Shown here piece by piece: positions 55,301 to 64,000 of a stretch of DNA of 64,000 nucleotides. Under the pieces are notes generated by a model. It worked only from the letters and a program-made list of their open reading frames with translations. It was not told the origin of the DNA and did no database searches. A program made the translations under genes and the position numbers. Position 1 is the first letter of the stretch. The number at the start of each line of letters is the position of its first letter. Source of the DNA: Epithemia pelagica (Eukaryota; Bacillariophyta; Bacillariophyceae; Surirellales; Surirellaceae); the NCBI GenBank assembly GCA_946965045.2, contig OX337234.1:682001-746000 (forward strand), given 5' to 3'.

Positions 55301-58300
55301 CATGTTGAAAAGGCGGAAAAAGCCCGACTCAAAGCCGAGAAGAAGGAAGCCGAGAGGAAAAAGAAAGAAGAAAAGGCCAAAGCGAAGGCCGCCAAAGAGA
55401 AACCTGCTGAATCAGAGAGAACAAGTAAAACAGAATCAGAAAGCTTGATCAAAGCGCAAACCATATCGCAAAGTGAGAGCATAGAAACGGACGGTTCGGA
55501 AACCAAAAATGCCAAATCTGCACTCATGGCAGCGATTTCATCGACACCCAAGATGCAATCAGAGGCTACAAACAACGGAAGAGCTGGATTACTGGCAGCT
55601 ATAGCATCTCAAGGGCAACCAAAAGATGCAGAACCCTCTGATGGGGGAAAGACCAGATTGATGGCTGCGATTGCTGTGAAAGGGTCCCGAAACGACAATG
55701 ACTCTCCTGACAATGGCGGACGAGCTGGATTGATGGCCGCCATTGCTTCCAAAGCGCCAGAGGCTAAGGGTTCCTCCAGTGGGGCCAAAGGTAGAGCTGG
55801 ATTGATGGCCGCCATTGCTGCGAAAGGGTCCCAAAACGACAATGACTCTACTGGGAATGGCGGACGAGCTGGATTGATGGCCGCCATTGCTGCCAAAGCG
55901 CCAAAGGCTGAGGGTTCCTCCAGTGGGGACAATGGTCGAGCTGGATTGATGGCCGCTATTGCCGGCAAAACGCCGAAGAATGACAGTGTATCAGATGCTG
56001 ACAATGGTCGAGCAGGATTGATGGCTGCAATTGCCGCCAAAGCGCCAAAGGATGAGAGTGCGGACAACGGAAGGGCTGGGTTGATGGCCGCCATTGCCGC
56101 CAAGGCGCCGAAGAATGACGGTGTGTCAAATGCTGACAATGGTCGAGCAGGATTGATGGCTGCAATTGCCGCCAAAGCGCCAAAGGATGAGAGTGCGGAC
56201 AACGGAAGGGCTGGATTGATGGCCGCCATTGCCGCCCAGGCGCCGAAGAATGACATTGTATCAGATGCTGACAATGGTCGAGCAGGATTGATGGCTGCAA
56301 TTGCCGCCAAAGCGCCAAGGGATAAGAGTACGGACAACGGAAGGGCTGGGTTGATGGCCGCCATTGCCGCCAAGGCGCCGAAGAATGACGGTGTGTCAGA
56401 TGCTGACAATGGTCGAGCAGGATTGATGGCTGCAATTGCCGCCAAAGCGCCAAAGGATGAGAGTGCGGACAACGGAAGGGCTGGATTGATGGCCGCCATT
56501 GCCGCCAAGGCGCCGAAGAATGACAGTGTATCAGATGCTGACAATGGTCGAGCAGGATTAATGGCTGCAATTGCCGCCAAAGCACCAAGGGATGAGAGTG
56601 CGGACAACGGAAGGGCTGGGTTGATGGCCGCCATTGCCGGCAAAACGCCGAAGAATGACAGTGTATCAGATGCTGACAATGGTCGAGCAGGATTGATGGC
56701 TGCAATTGCCGCCAAAGCGCCAAAGGATGAGAGTGCGGACAACGGAAGGGCTGGGTTGATGGCCGCCATTGCCGCCCAGGCGCCGAAGAATGACACTGTA
56801 TCAGATGCTGACAATGGTCGAGCAGGATTGATGGCTGCAATTGCCGCTAAAGCGCCTAAGCATGAGAGTGCGGACAACGGAAGGGCTGAGTTGATGGCCG
56901 CCATTGCCGCCAAGGCGCCGAAGAATGACAATGTGTCAGATGCTGACAATGGTCGAGCAGGATTAATGGCTGCAATTGCCGCCAAAGCGCCAAGGGATGA
57001 GAGTGCGGACAACGGAAGGGCTGGGTTGATGGCCGCTATTGCCGGCAAAACGCCGAAGAATGACAGTGTTTCAGATGCTGACAATGGTCGAGCAGGATTG
57101 ATGGCTGCAATTGCCGCCAAAGCGCCAAAGGATGAGAGTGCGGACAACGGAAGGGCTGGGTTGATGGCCGCTATTGCCGGCAAAACGCCGAAGAATGACA
57201 GTGTATCAGATGCTGACAATGGTCGAGCAGGATTGATTGCTGCAATTGCCGCCAAAGCGCCAAGGGATGAGAGTGCGGACAACGGAAGGGCTGGGTTGAT
57301 GGCCGCCATTGCCGCCAAGGCGCCGAAGAATGACAATGTGTCAGATGCTGACAATGGTCGAGCAGGATTGATGGCTGCAATTGCCGCCAAAGCGCCAAAG
57401 GATGAGAGTGCGGACAACGGAAGGGCTGGATTGATGGCCGTCATTGCCACCCAGGCGCCGAAGAATGACAGTGTATCAGATGCTGACAATGGTCGAGCAG
57501 GATTGATGGCTGCAATTGCCGCTAAAGCGCCAAAGGATGAGAGTGCGGACAACGGAAGGGCTGGGTTGATGGCCGCCATTGCCGCCCAGGCGCCGAAGAA
57601 TGACACTGTATCAGATGCTGACAATGGTCGAGCAGGATTGATGGCTGCAATTGCCGCCAAAGCGCCAAAGCAGGAGAGTGCGGACAACGGAAGGGCTGAG
57701 TTGATGGCCGCCATTGCCGCCAAGGCGCCGAAGAATGACAATGTGTCAGATGCTGACAATGGTCGAGCAGGATTAATGGCTGCAATTGCCGCCAAAGCGC
57801 CAAGGGATGAGAGTGCGGACAACGGAAGGGCTGGGTTGATGGCCGCTATTGCCGGCAAAACGCCGAAGAATGACAGTGTTTCAGATGCTGACAATGGTCG
57901 AGCAGGATTGATGGCTGCAATTGCCGCCAAAGCGCCAAAGGATGAGAGTGCGGACAACGGAAGGGCTGGGTTGATGGCCGCTATTGCCGGCAAAACGCCG
58001 AAGAATGACAGTGTATCAGATGCTGACAATGGTCGAGCAGGATTGATTGCTGCAATTGCCGCCAAAGCGCCAAGGGATGAGAGTGCGGACAACGGAAGGG
58101 CTGGGTTGATGGCCGCCATTGCCGCCAAGGCGCCGAAGAATGACGGTGTGTCAGATGCTGACAATGGTCGAGCAGGATTGATGGCTGCAATTGCCGCCAA
58201 AGCGCCAAAGGATGAGAGTGCGGACAACGGAAGGGCTGGATTGATGGCCGTCATTGCCACCCAGGCGCCGAAGAATGACAGTGTATCAGATGCTGATAAT

Positions 58301-59203
58301 GGTCGAGCAGGATTGATGGCTGCAATTGCCGCTAAAGCGCCTAAGCATGAGAGTGCTGACAACGGAACGGCTGGGTTGATGGCCGCCATTGCCGCCAAGG
58401 CGCCGAAGAATGACAATGTGTCAGATGCTGACAATGGTCGAGCAGGATTAATGGCTGCAATTGCCGCCAAAGCGCCAAAGCAGGAGAGTGCGGACAATGG
58501 TCGAGCTGGATTAATGGCCGCCATTTCCGCCAAGGCGCCGAAGAATGACAGTGTATCAGATGCTGACAATGGTCGAGCAGGATTGATGGCTGCAATTGCC
58601 GCCAAAGCGCCAAAGGAGGAGAGTGCGGACAACGGAAGGGCTGGGTTGATGGCCGCCATTGCCGCCAAGGCGCCGAAGAATGACAGTGTGTCAGATTCTG
58701 ACAATGGTCGAGCAGGATTGATGGCTGCAATTGCCGCCAAAGAGGATGAGTCCAGTGTGGAAAATGGCAGAGCGGGGCTGATGGCTGCAATTGCTGCCAA
58801 AGGGCAAGCCGATGAAAATAGCGGATCTGGATTGATCGCTGACGTTGGACAACGAGTTTCTGGAACGGATAGCCTAGTGGATGCGAATACTTTCAGCACT
58901 GGAGATGTCACGACTGCAGATTGTGGTTCATCAGGAGATTTCGACGGCTTTCGATCCGAGGCGACATCGTCGGAATCTCAGGGGAAAACGGCAGTGAGTG
59001 TCGTGGATGATGAGGTGGACACCGGTGTTTGGGAACGTGATACTGGGGGACGTTTGCGTCGGGTACAAGAGGGCGAGGATGAATCAGCACAAGAGGACTC
59101 TGCTTCGATAACGGCACAGGGCGACGAAGGGCCAGTAGTAGGGGATCGTTCAGGATTACTGGCTGCTATCGAATCGCTACAATCCCGCTTCACACCAGAA
59201 TAG
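43368..59203 (+). CDS. Giant PTEN-like/C2/FH2 formin with CCDC53-like modules and many WH2-like motifs
   Basis: An actin-nucleating formin of about 5,250 residues. The frame is open from 43203, but the first ATG is 43368. Domain order: Ser/Thr/Glu/Pro-rich N-terminus (residues 1 to about 2050, with a 52-residue tandem repeat); a PTEN-type phosphatase fold from about 2110 whose P-loop reads CRNGQTKTA (Cys at about 2231; Lys in place of the CX5R Arg, so probably inactive); a C2-like part to about 2500; eight WH2-like motifs (about 2750-2980); seven CCDC53-like modules (about 3055-3500); then FH2 (KIYWTPIDPGQI, DGKRSMNGGI, CEKYMYTIM, LILVLVNEINTGG, LLKLNEAKAFDKKTS). An intron at 54717-54784 (GTGAGT ... 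TTCTAG) keeps the frame. A second lies near 54243-54295, because an in-frame TAG occurs at 54267, but no GT-AG pair there restores phase without losing FH2 residues, so its ends are unsure. After FH2 come a charged helix and about 49 more WH2-like motifs. Confidence 0.88.
46480..47640 (+). repeat. 156-bp tandem repeat in the formin N-terminal region
   Basis: The word GACTTGGATGTGCA recurs with an exact 156-bp period at 46491, 46647, 46803, 46959, 47115, 47271 and 47427. A diverged eighth copy follows at about 47583. Each unit encodes 52 residues built from STDLDVQQEESKR, HSTPPPGA and NLDTQQDESQP. Copies differ at few positions, showing recent expansion or gene conversion. Confidence 0.9.
51610..52300 (+). 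repeat. N-terminal-side cluster of eight WH2-like motifs
   Basis: Eight copies of a G-R-x-G-L-L/M-A-A-I-x-x-K motif, for example GRAGLMAAIAAKGSLKQT and GRAGLLAAIAAKN. They are separated by diverged linkers of 15-30 residues. The motif fits the WH2 actin-binding pattern (R-x-x-L-L-x-x-I-x-x-G-x-x-L-K-K-V/T), and here some copies also keep an LKxT-like tail. These copies are far more diverged at the DNA level than those after FH2. Confidence 0.7.
52527..53856 (+). repeat. Seven CCDC53-like modules
   Basis: Seven repeats of about 50 residues of the form PPMK-D-RFxKYWKMKSVGLP-GAIxNAMxRDGVDP-LDLDW-KNYEDQ. The pattern resembles the short helical module of WASH-complex subunit CCDC53. The first (KKDGWDETIW) and last (PEYSKYFKMLSVGLPPPAV) are the most diverged. 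The fourth has lost one codon (ALDIWDKN). They sit just before FH2, where many formins carry a Pro-rich FH1, and no classic FH1 poly-Pro tract is seen here. Confidence 0.75.
55515..58830 (+). repeat. Array of about 49 WH2-like motifs, core period 135 bp
   Basis: From about 56000 to 58700 the array is made of twenty 135-bp dimers. Each dimer encodes two GRAGLMAAIAAK motifs with alternating 21- and 24-residue spacing (linkers APKDESADN and APKNDSVSDADN). Both ends have more diverged single motifs. The phase is held to a multiple of three throughout and no stop occurs. The 3' linkers lack the LKKV part of a full WH2, so most copies keep only the helix half. Confidence 0.88.
56675..58294 (+). repeat. 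Higher-order duplication of 810 bp within the WH2-like array
   Basis: Blocks 56675-57484 and 57485-58294 each contain six dimers with the same order of rare variants (AAQAPKNDT, GRAELMAA, two GKTP copies, GLIAA, AVIATQ). The order is too specific to be chance, so an 810-bp segment was duplicated as a whole, most likely by unequal exchange. Confidence 0.85.
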
Positions 59204-59569
59204 CCGCTTTATCCATGTGCTGTGATCTGAACATGCTTACAGCGACAGTTCCAAAAAGGCCCCTACGATCAAAGTCATCTCTTTTGCCATTTGTATATAA
59301 CGAGTGAGATATCGGGGAGAATCACATAAATTGAACGAAGTAGTGTAACATAAAGGATGTAGCAAAAATGTTCCAGTCTAACATAACCAATTACTCGGAG
59401 AAAATCTGTTGTAGCTCCTTTGTTTGTTCAAAGTTACAGCCGCTTGCTTTTCGCTGAAAGGCGCTCAAAAGGTTTCAGAGCAGAAGAAACCCGGGAAGTT
59501 TTTCTCCTATCAACGACGATAATGATTTTGACGATATCCAGAGTCGTCTGCATGAGACTACGTTTGCTC
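59204..59569. other. 3' region of the formin gene
   Basis: 366 bp between the convergent formin and the hypothetical gene. It is AT-richer than the flanks and has no coding frame of interest. It should contain both 3' ends. Confidence 0.5.
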
Positions 59570-60535
59570 TCAAAACAGGTGTTCCGTGATAAAGATGATA
59601 TGAGTAGACACGGATCTGAGACTCCAAAAAGTACTCCTAATATGTTTACTTGGTTCATTTGGACTCGTCTCATTCAACCGCCAACGCAGGCACTCACTGA
59701 TTATGAAACTACTGCTACTTTTCGCTACAAGTAGTAGTAGTTTCAGAATCAGTGAGTGCCTGTGCGTTGACGTCAGGCTTTCCGTGCACAACGAGTCATC
59801 ACCAACAGGTGGATCTATATCAATGGGACGCCCAAGAAAAGTGCCGCTGTTGTCACCGTCCAAAGTTTTTCCCGCCGAGGGAGGAGGAGGAGCAGCTGCA
59901 GAAGCAGCGGTTGAAATTGTTGGAGGGTTGTTGTTTGTGTTCAAGCCAAGCCCGGCAAACTCGGATCGAACTTGCTCAACGACAGTTTGTCGAGTAGAGG
60001 AGGTTGTCTCACCATGATCGATCACGGGAACAGAAGCTGCGTATTCGTCAGCCCGGCGAGTATCCGAAGCCGAAACGGAAAAGTTCCCGGCTGTCTTGTC
60101 AAAAAGAGTTCCAGTGAGATGTTGACAAAATTCGCCCCATGTACTTATGCCAGCGGAATCAGTTTTCTCGGCATCAGAACGACAATACTTAAGGGCAAGG
60201 TCTGCGATTTCGTTGTAGCCGGCATTGGATGGAAATTGTGCACGGCGGTCTCTGAAAAAGTCCACCATCGAGGTGTCGCGTAGAAGTGTGGCGCAGAGAT
60301 CGGAGGGCTGTTGATCGACCATCACGCGCTCGATTTCTTGTGCAATGACATGACGACGTTCATCGTCATTCGCTACTGCCTTCCCAGCAAAAGTCCGTGA
60401 ACGATTGTTCATCTTCACCGTCGTTGCGTTGGAATTGATAGAGTAGACAGTGGCGGAGTCCTCGTCTTCTTTTTGTGCCTCGGCCCGTTTCGCAAGAGCT
60501 TTACTCTCAAAATGTGAAACAGTCGACACACTCAT
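59570..60535 (-). CDS. Hypothetical protein
   Basis: 321 codons from a well-placed ATG at 60535 (MSVSTVSHFESKALAKRAEAQ). The N-terminal 170 residues look globular and helical (VIAQEIERVMVDQQPSDL, TSMVDFFRDRRAQFP). They are followed by an Ala/Pro-rich linker (STAASAAAPPPPSAG). No family is recognised. The last ~80 codons overlap a 34-bp-arm inverted repeat (59687-59762) and look unlike the rest (hydrophobic and Ser runs). An insertion has therefore probably replaced or extended the original C-terminus, or the real stop is reached by splicing. Confidence 0.55.
   Translation of the reverse strand: MSVSTVSHFESKALAKRAEAQKEDEDSATVYSINSNATTVKMNNRSRTFAGKAVANDDERRHVIAQEIERVMVDQQPSDLCATLLRDTSMVDFFRDRRAQFPSNAGYNEIADLALKYCRSDAEKTDSAGISTWGEFCQHLTGTLFDKTAGNFSVSASDTRRADEYAASVPVIDHGETTSSTRQTVVEQVRSEFAGLGLNTNNNPPTISTAASAAAPPPPSAGKTLDGDNSGTFLGRPIDIDPPVGDDSLCTESLTSTHRHSLILKLLLLVAKSSSSFIISECLRWRLNETSPNEPSKHIRSTFWSLRSVSTHIIFITEHLF
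59687..59762. repeat. Inverted repeat with 34-bp arms
   Basis: The arms 59687-59720 and 59729-59762 pair with two mismatches around an 8-bp loop. They begin CAGGCACTCACTGATT and end AATCAGTGAGTGCCTG. It is too long and regular to be chance. It looks like a small foldback insertion near the 3' end of the hypothetical gene. Confidence 0.8.
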
Positions 60536-61770
60536 GGCTTTTCCTCTTCTTCGTTGCGGTTTTGCCGCTTCCCTTGCTGATGTTGGTTTTGTGCCTCTCT
60601 CTCTTCTGAGGCTTTGGTACAGCCGCTAAAACCTAACACTCACCCCATTCATGTCTGGACAAACACCCTTTGTCCTTTGCGGCCCAGATACGGGGTTTTG
60701 ATTTCATCATTACAATCACTTCCAGTGGTTTGGGCACATAGGCTAATTCGATTATCGAAAATGCTGGGAACATTATCTAGCTAAGGTTACCCGGATACGC
60801 CGAGCCAATTAGAGAACTGCAATCGGCATTGTTGCACTGCTGCTAAGTTAAAGTACGGCTAGCTATAGACCTAGAACTACCTTTCGAAGAACAACACCTA
60901 GACTCTATGAGAGTACACGTCTACCATGACATAGCTGTGCCATCTGTCCTGCAAGCTTGTGCGAACACGTGCGTGGACGGCTGACGAAGCTGTGCCCATG
61001 TATGTGACATGTCCGAGCCTGCGGCACAATGTTCCCTCTCTGAATAACCCTGGTGTTTTGTGATACACATTTACATATGCCCACTACTATCTACGACAGG
61101 CAAAAGCCGGACGAGCTCCACTCGGAAGCAAAGTCCAGGCTATGTCTCACCTAAAACATACACGTCTCCAACTTACAACAAGATTCACCAAAGGATCATG
61201 GATACTTGGTTCAAGCCAATAGTTCCGCCTCTATCCCTCACAGTTTGAGTATATGGAACAGGTTCTATGCACTAAGAGAACAGGTTCCATTAGTCCCTAA
61301 ACGTAGAGCGTCTGTAGCGCCTTACCTAGAAGTCAAAGATGTTTCTTCACCGGGCCCAACGATTCGGGAAAAGTAAACTCTTTATGACTGAAAGGAAGTA
61401 ATGAAAGAGCAATCATGAGAAACAAACACTTTCGATAGAATAAGCTCACTTCTTATAAAAACCTGAAAGTTGTAAGCAACCTTTAGGAAGGAGTCAACCA
61501 TACTAACCTAGTGCAAGGTGAGGGCCCCATCGTGTACCGAGTGAACTGGTTGACTACAGAAGTTCAGAGCACTAACCATCACGTCTTACGTTAGTTTTCT
61601 ACATACATTAAGTGGTTATTGAGCCCAAAGAGGCTGACGAACCGTACGCCTCCTCTATCGTATTGCCGACAAGACCGACGGACCGAACCAACCTCTCTTC
61701 AGTGTGAATTATTGCATTCATCAGGAAGGGAACGACAAATCTCCATTGCTACGTGGTTATCGATCCACTA
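60536..61770. other. No gene seen; probable leader or LTR region of the downstream retroelement
   Basis: No coding frame of note. TGCTGGGAACATTATCTAGC near 60760 resembles the start of some Copia LTRs, but the second LTR would lie outside the window, so the boundaries cannot be set. Confidence 0.35.
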
Positions 61771-62092
61771 GCATCCAACCAAGCGCGCCGGAAGCCATCA
61801 AGGCTCCAACCAAGGTACCAACACGAGCGACGAGGACTCACCAACTTCCAGTGGTGCAGGAAGCTTCGACCTCGTGTCCATACCAGGTGACGAAGACACC
61901 GTATCCAGTACCGCTGATCTTCCAACACCTGTAGCCAATCCGACGAACGAAGACGCCCTTGTTGACGAACAAGGACAGAGTATTGCTGCTTCGGAATCGC
62001 AGATTGTTGAGTCTCCACCAGGTCCATCTAACAACGACACCCAACATCAGGGTTTGATTGTTGCATCTCAACGACAAAGAAGGAAGACCACC

Positions 62093-64000
62093 ATGAGTGA
62101 CGAGACTCCTACTCCTCCACCCGGTATCGATTACCGCCCCGATCCGCCGAAGATTGGCGGACTGGTCCGAAGCAAGAAGGACGAATGGGTGGCCTGGACT
62201 GGAGGAAAACCCACGTACAAGTGGGATGGGTTAGAGGTAAAGGCGACAGAACCACTGCGAACGATGCAGATACGTACCCTGACAGACAAGAAATACTACG
62301 ATCGTATCTCCGGGCCTGACGAAAAGTACAGCAAGAAGACCGGTGATTTTAGCCGTCTCCAGGATGAAATCAAGCAGCACTTGATTAAACACGGCATGGA
62401 TTCAATCGCATACCTCCCCAATCCTCATGATCCCAAAGACATGTTGTTCATTGTAATCGAGCACCCAAAATATACGATGAGCAAGGTGAAGGAATTGATG
62501 AAGACGCAGATTGTGAGTTATGACAAATACGACAGAAACAACGACGTCAGTGCCCAGGACTACTTACTGGACTGTTTGGAAAAGTCCTTTAGGCACGAAG
62601 TTGAGGACCAGAGTCGGGAAGTGACGTGCTTCCCCGAGCTCTTCATGGTCCTTGTCACCATCGTGACACATGATTCCCCGCAGCACTGGGAACAAGTGAA
62701 GCACGAGATGCGAGCTCTTGTGCCTCACAAGTACCCTGGCCACGATATTATGGCGTTGACTAAAGATTTTTCGGAAAAAGCGCGACCGTTGATCGCAGCT
62801 GGACAGTACGACCACACTCTGACTGGGAACCTCCTAGCTAACATCCTCAAGACTGAATGGCCTGACACGCCTAAGTTCGACCTACTTACTCTGAACAAGC
62901 GTGTCAATGACGGTATTATCCATATTCGGTTTCTAGATCGCTCTATCGGAGACAGTCATATGAAGAAAGAGCGTCTTTTGTACACAGATGTTATCGAAGA
63001 GGCGAACAAGAAGTACCTAATCTGTGTCAAGGAAGGTGAATGGTCACCTAAACGAAGTTCTCCTGATTCTAAATCCGTCCCCTCGTCGTTCACCGCTAAC
63101 AAGGCTACAGTTTCGAAGACTAAGAAGAAACGGCATTCTATTATGACTCAAGCTAGTCTTAATGCACTCATTCAGACACTTCGAAACCCGCCGGGTTCCA
63201 ATCCGACTCCAAGCAATGGACCAAACACCCAGCCTGGCTCCAATCACCGCGACAGGAAGGGAAAGCCGATTCACAAGCGTAACAACACTCGCGTTGATCG
63301 ATCGCAGGCTCACCCTTGGAAGAAGATCCCTCCTGCTCCTGGTGCACCTGAGCAGCAGACGATCCAGGGTCAGCGGTGGTTCTGGTGTGGTGTTTGTACC
63401 CGTTGGAACACCTCTCACACCACGGCAAACCATATTGTTGGGTATAAAAAGTCTCCTGGCGACAAGGACAAAGCAAAACCTCGGAATGCCACCCATGCGA
63501 AGAAACTTGAACTCGAAGTATCCGCTTGGCAGACCGAATTCGATCTCGACCAACTTGATCCTCCTGCCTTGCCCGTCGCTGCTTTACCCGACTGTATGTC
63601 CCTTGCCTCTGTGGATTGTTGCGAAGCTCTGATGAATGATGATGATGATTGTTGCGATTCGGTTGATTGTTGCAAGGACACCGTCGACCACTACGTCTTC
63701 TTCACCATTTGGGACATGTCACCATCCGATGACAGCTCGTCCATGGACTGCAGTTCCGATGATGACACTGACCGGACACCGCCTATTCCGTTTGACGAAT
63801 TGCGCCGCATCCTGTCACCCAACAACAATGAACCAACCGCCACCAATCACAACGATAGCGACCACAAGGATGACGACAATGAACCATGCACTTGCAACAC
63901 AGAAACAAAAGAAAAGAAAACAAGCACAAATAATGAAACAGTCTCGATCTGTCGACCTCACAAGGACGATGACAACTCCACTGAAAGTGAAGACAACGAA
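62093..64000 (+). CDS. Copia-type Gag polyprotein, partial (runs off the window)
   Basis: The frame is open from just after a TAG at about 61768 to the window edge. The first ATG is 62093 (ACCACCATGAGTG), giving 636 codons with no stop. The N-terminal 300 residues look like a retrotransposon Gag (WVAWTGGKPTYKWDG, LIKHGMDSIAYLPNP, SAQDYLLDCLEKSF). At about residues 440-465 a WFWCGVCTRWNTSHTTANH cluster resembles the Cys/His knuckle of diatom Copia (CoDi-like) Gag proteins. The C-terminal part is very acidic and rich in Asp, Asn and Cys (DDDDCCDSVDCC). Protease, integrase and RT are expected beyond the edge. No premature stop is seen, so the element may be recent. Confidence 0.72.
   Translation, partial: MSDETPTPPPGIDYRPDPPKIGGLVRSKKDEWVAWTGGKPTYKWDGLEVKATEPLRTMQIRTLTDKKYYDRISGPDEKYSKKTGDFSRLQDEIKQHLIKHGMDSIAYLPNPHDPKDMLFIVIEHPKYTMSKVKELMKTQIVSYDKYDRNNDVSAQDYLLDCLEKSFRHEVEDQSREVTCFPELFMVLVTIVTHDSPQHWEQVKHEMRALVPHKYPGHDIMALTKDFSEKARPLIAAGQYDHTLTGNLLANILKTEWPDTPKFDLLTLNKRVNDGIIHIRFLDRSIGDSHMKKERLLYTDVIEEANKKYLICVKEGEWSPKRSSPDSKSVPSSFTANKATVSKTKKKRHSIMTQASLNALIQTLRNPPGSNPTPSNGPNTQPGSNHRDRKGKPIHKRNNTRVDRSQAHPWKKIPPAPGAPEQQTIQGQRWFWCGVCTRWNTSHTTANHIVGYKKSPGDKDKAKPRNATHAKKLELEVSAWQTEFDLDQLDPPALPVAALPDCMSLASVDCCEALMNDDDDCCDSVDCCKDTVDHYVFFTIWDMSPSDDSSSMDCSSDDDTDRTPPIPFDELRRILSPNNNEPTATNHNDSDHKDDDNEPCTCNTETKEKKTSTNNETVSICRPHKDDDNSTESEDNE

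Noticed and set aside
55515-58830. CRISPR or satellite array
   Set aside because: The 135-bp period is codon-phased and lies inside an open frame continuous with FH2. It is a coding repeat.
55609-58911. 1,100-codon open frame on the minus strand opposite the formin
   Set aside because: It is the antisense of the 135-bp array. The repeat happens to be stop-free in this frame. It reads a monotonous SFFGALAAMAAINPA pattern and has no independent gene signals.
1-64000. tRNA and rRNA genes
   Set aside because: I looked for TPsiC-arm words (GGTTCGAnTCC) and clover-leaf patterns by eye and found none convincing. This is not a substitute for tRNAscan-SE.

Overview
The window looks like nuclear DNA of a diatom (stramenopile), probably a raphid pennate. 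This is inferred from gene content, not from a marker gene. The supporting evidence is a very large PTEN-formin, a Rieske oxygenase whose N-terminus looks like a diatom plastid pre-sequence (signal peptide ending ..HAF), a fused FKBP/SlyD-MsrA, EF-hand and dynamin-like genes with short GT-AG introns, and a high load of retroelements, including a Gag with the tryptophan-rich CxxC-H cluster seen in diatom Copia elements.

Layout. 1-2173 has no recognisable gene. 2174-4360 (minus) is an intact-looking piggyBac-type transposase. 4786-7440 is a nest of short non-autonomous elements and hairpins, including an 850-bp element with 34-bp inverted termini. 7596-13402 is bounded by two 158-bp direct repeats with TG..CA ends and holds only decayed sequence. 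13584-16919 is an AAA/STAND-type ATPase pseudogene carrying three in-frame nonsense codons. 17158-18342 (minus) is a SlyD-MsrA fusion. 20012-23185 holds two tandem EF-hand genes. They are followed by a 3'-end fragment of the dynamin-like gene (23240-23443), a small acidic/basic ORF, and the dynamin-like gene itself (24291-26795, minus). 27413-29308 (minus) and 29724-31004 (plus) are a divergent pair: a plastid Rieske oxygenase and an unknown multi-pass membrane protein.

31149-42299 is a tandem duplication of a ~1.6-kb unit. Each unit carries a small two-exon gene encoding a repeat-containing, C-terminally membrane-anchored protein. The second unit is split by a complete 7,972-bp tyrosine-recombinase retrotransposon (33165-41136) with PAT/Ngaro-style split direct repeats (A1 ... 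B1-A2-B2). The unbroken first unit preserves the empty target site. The element's Gag and RT/RNase H frames are separated by a single in-frame UGA.

43368-59203 is the showpiece: one gene of about 15.8 kb encoding a PTEN-like/C2/FH2 formin. It carries long Ser/Thr/Glu/Pro-rich repeats, seven CCDC53-like modules and roughly 57 WH2-like 'GRAGLMAAIAAK' motifs. Most of these motifs lie in a 135-bp tandem array after the FH2 domain. A hypothetical gene (59570-60535, minus) follows, and the window ends inside a Copia-type Gag (62093 to edge).

Limits: splice sites and domain assignments come from reading the sequence. No homology search, RNA data or structure prediction was available.
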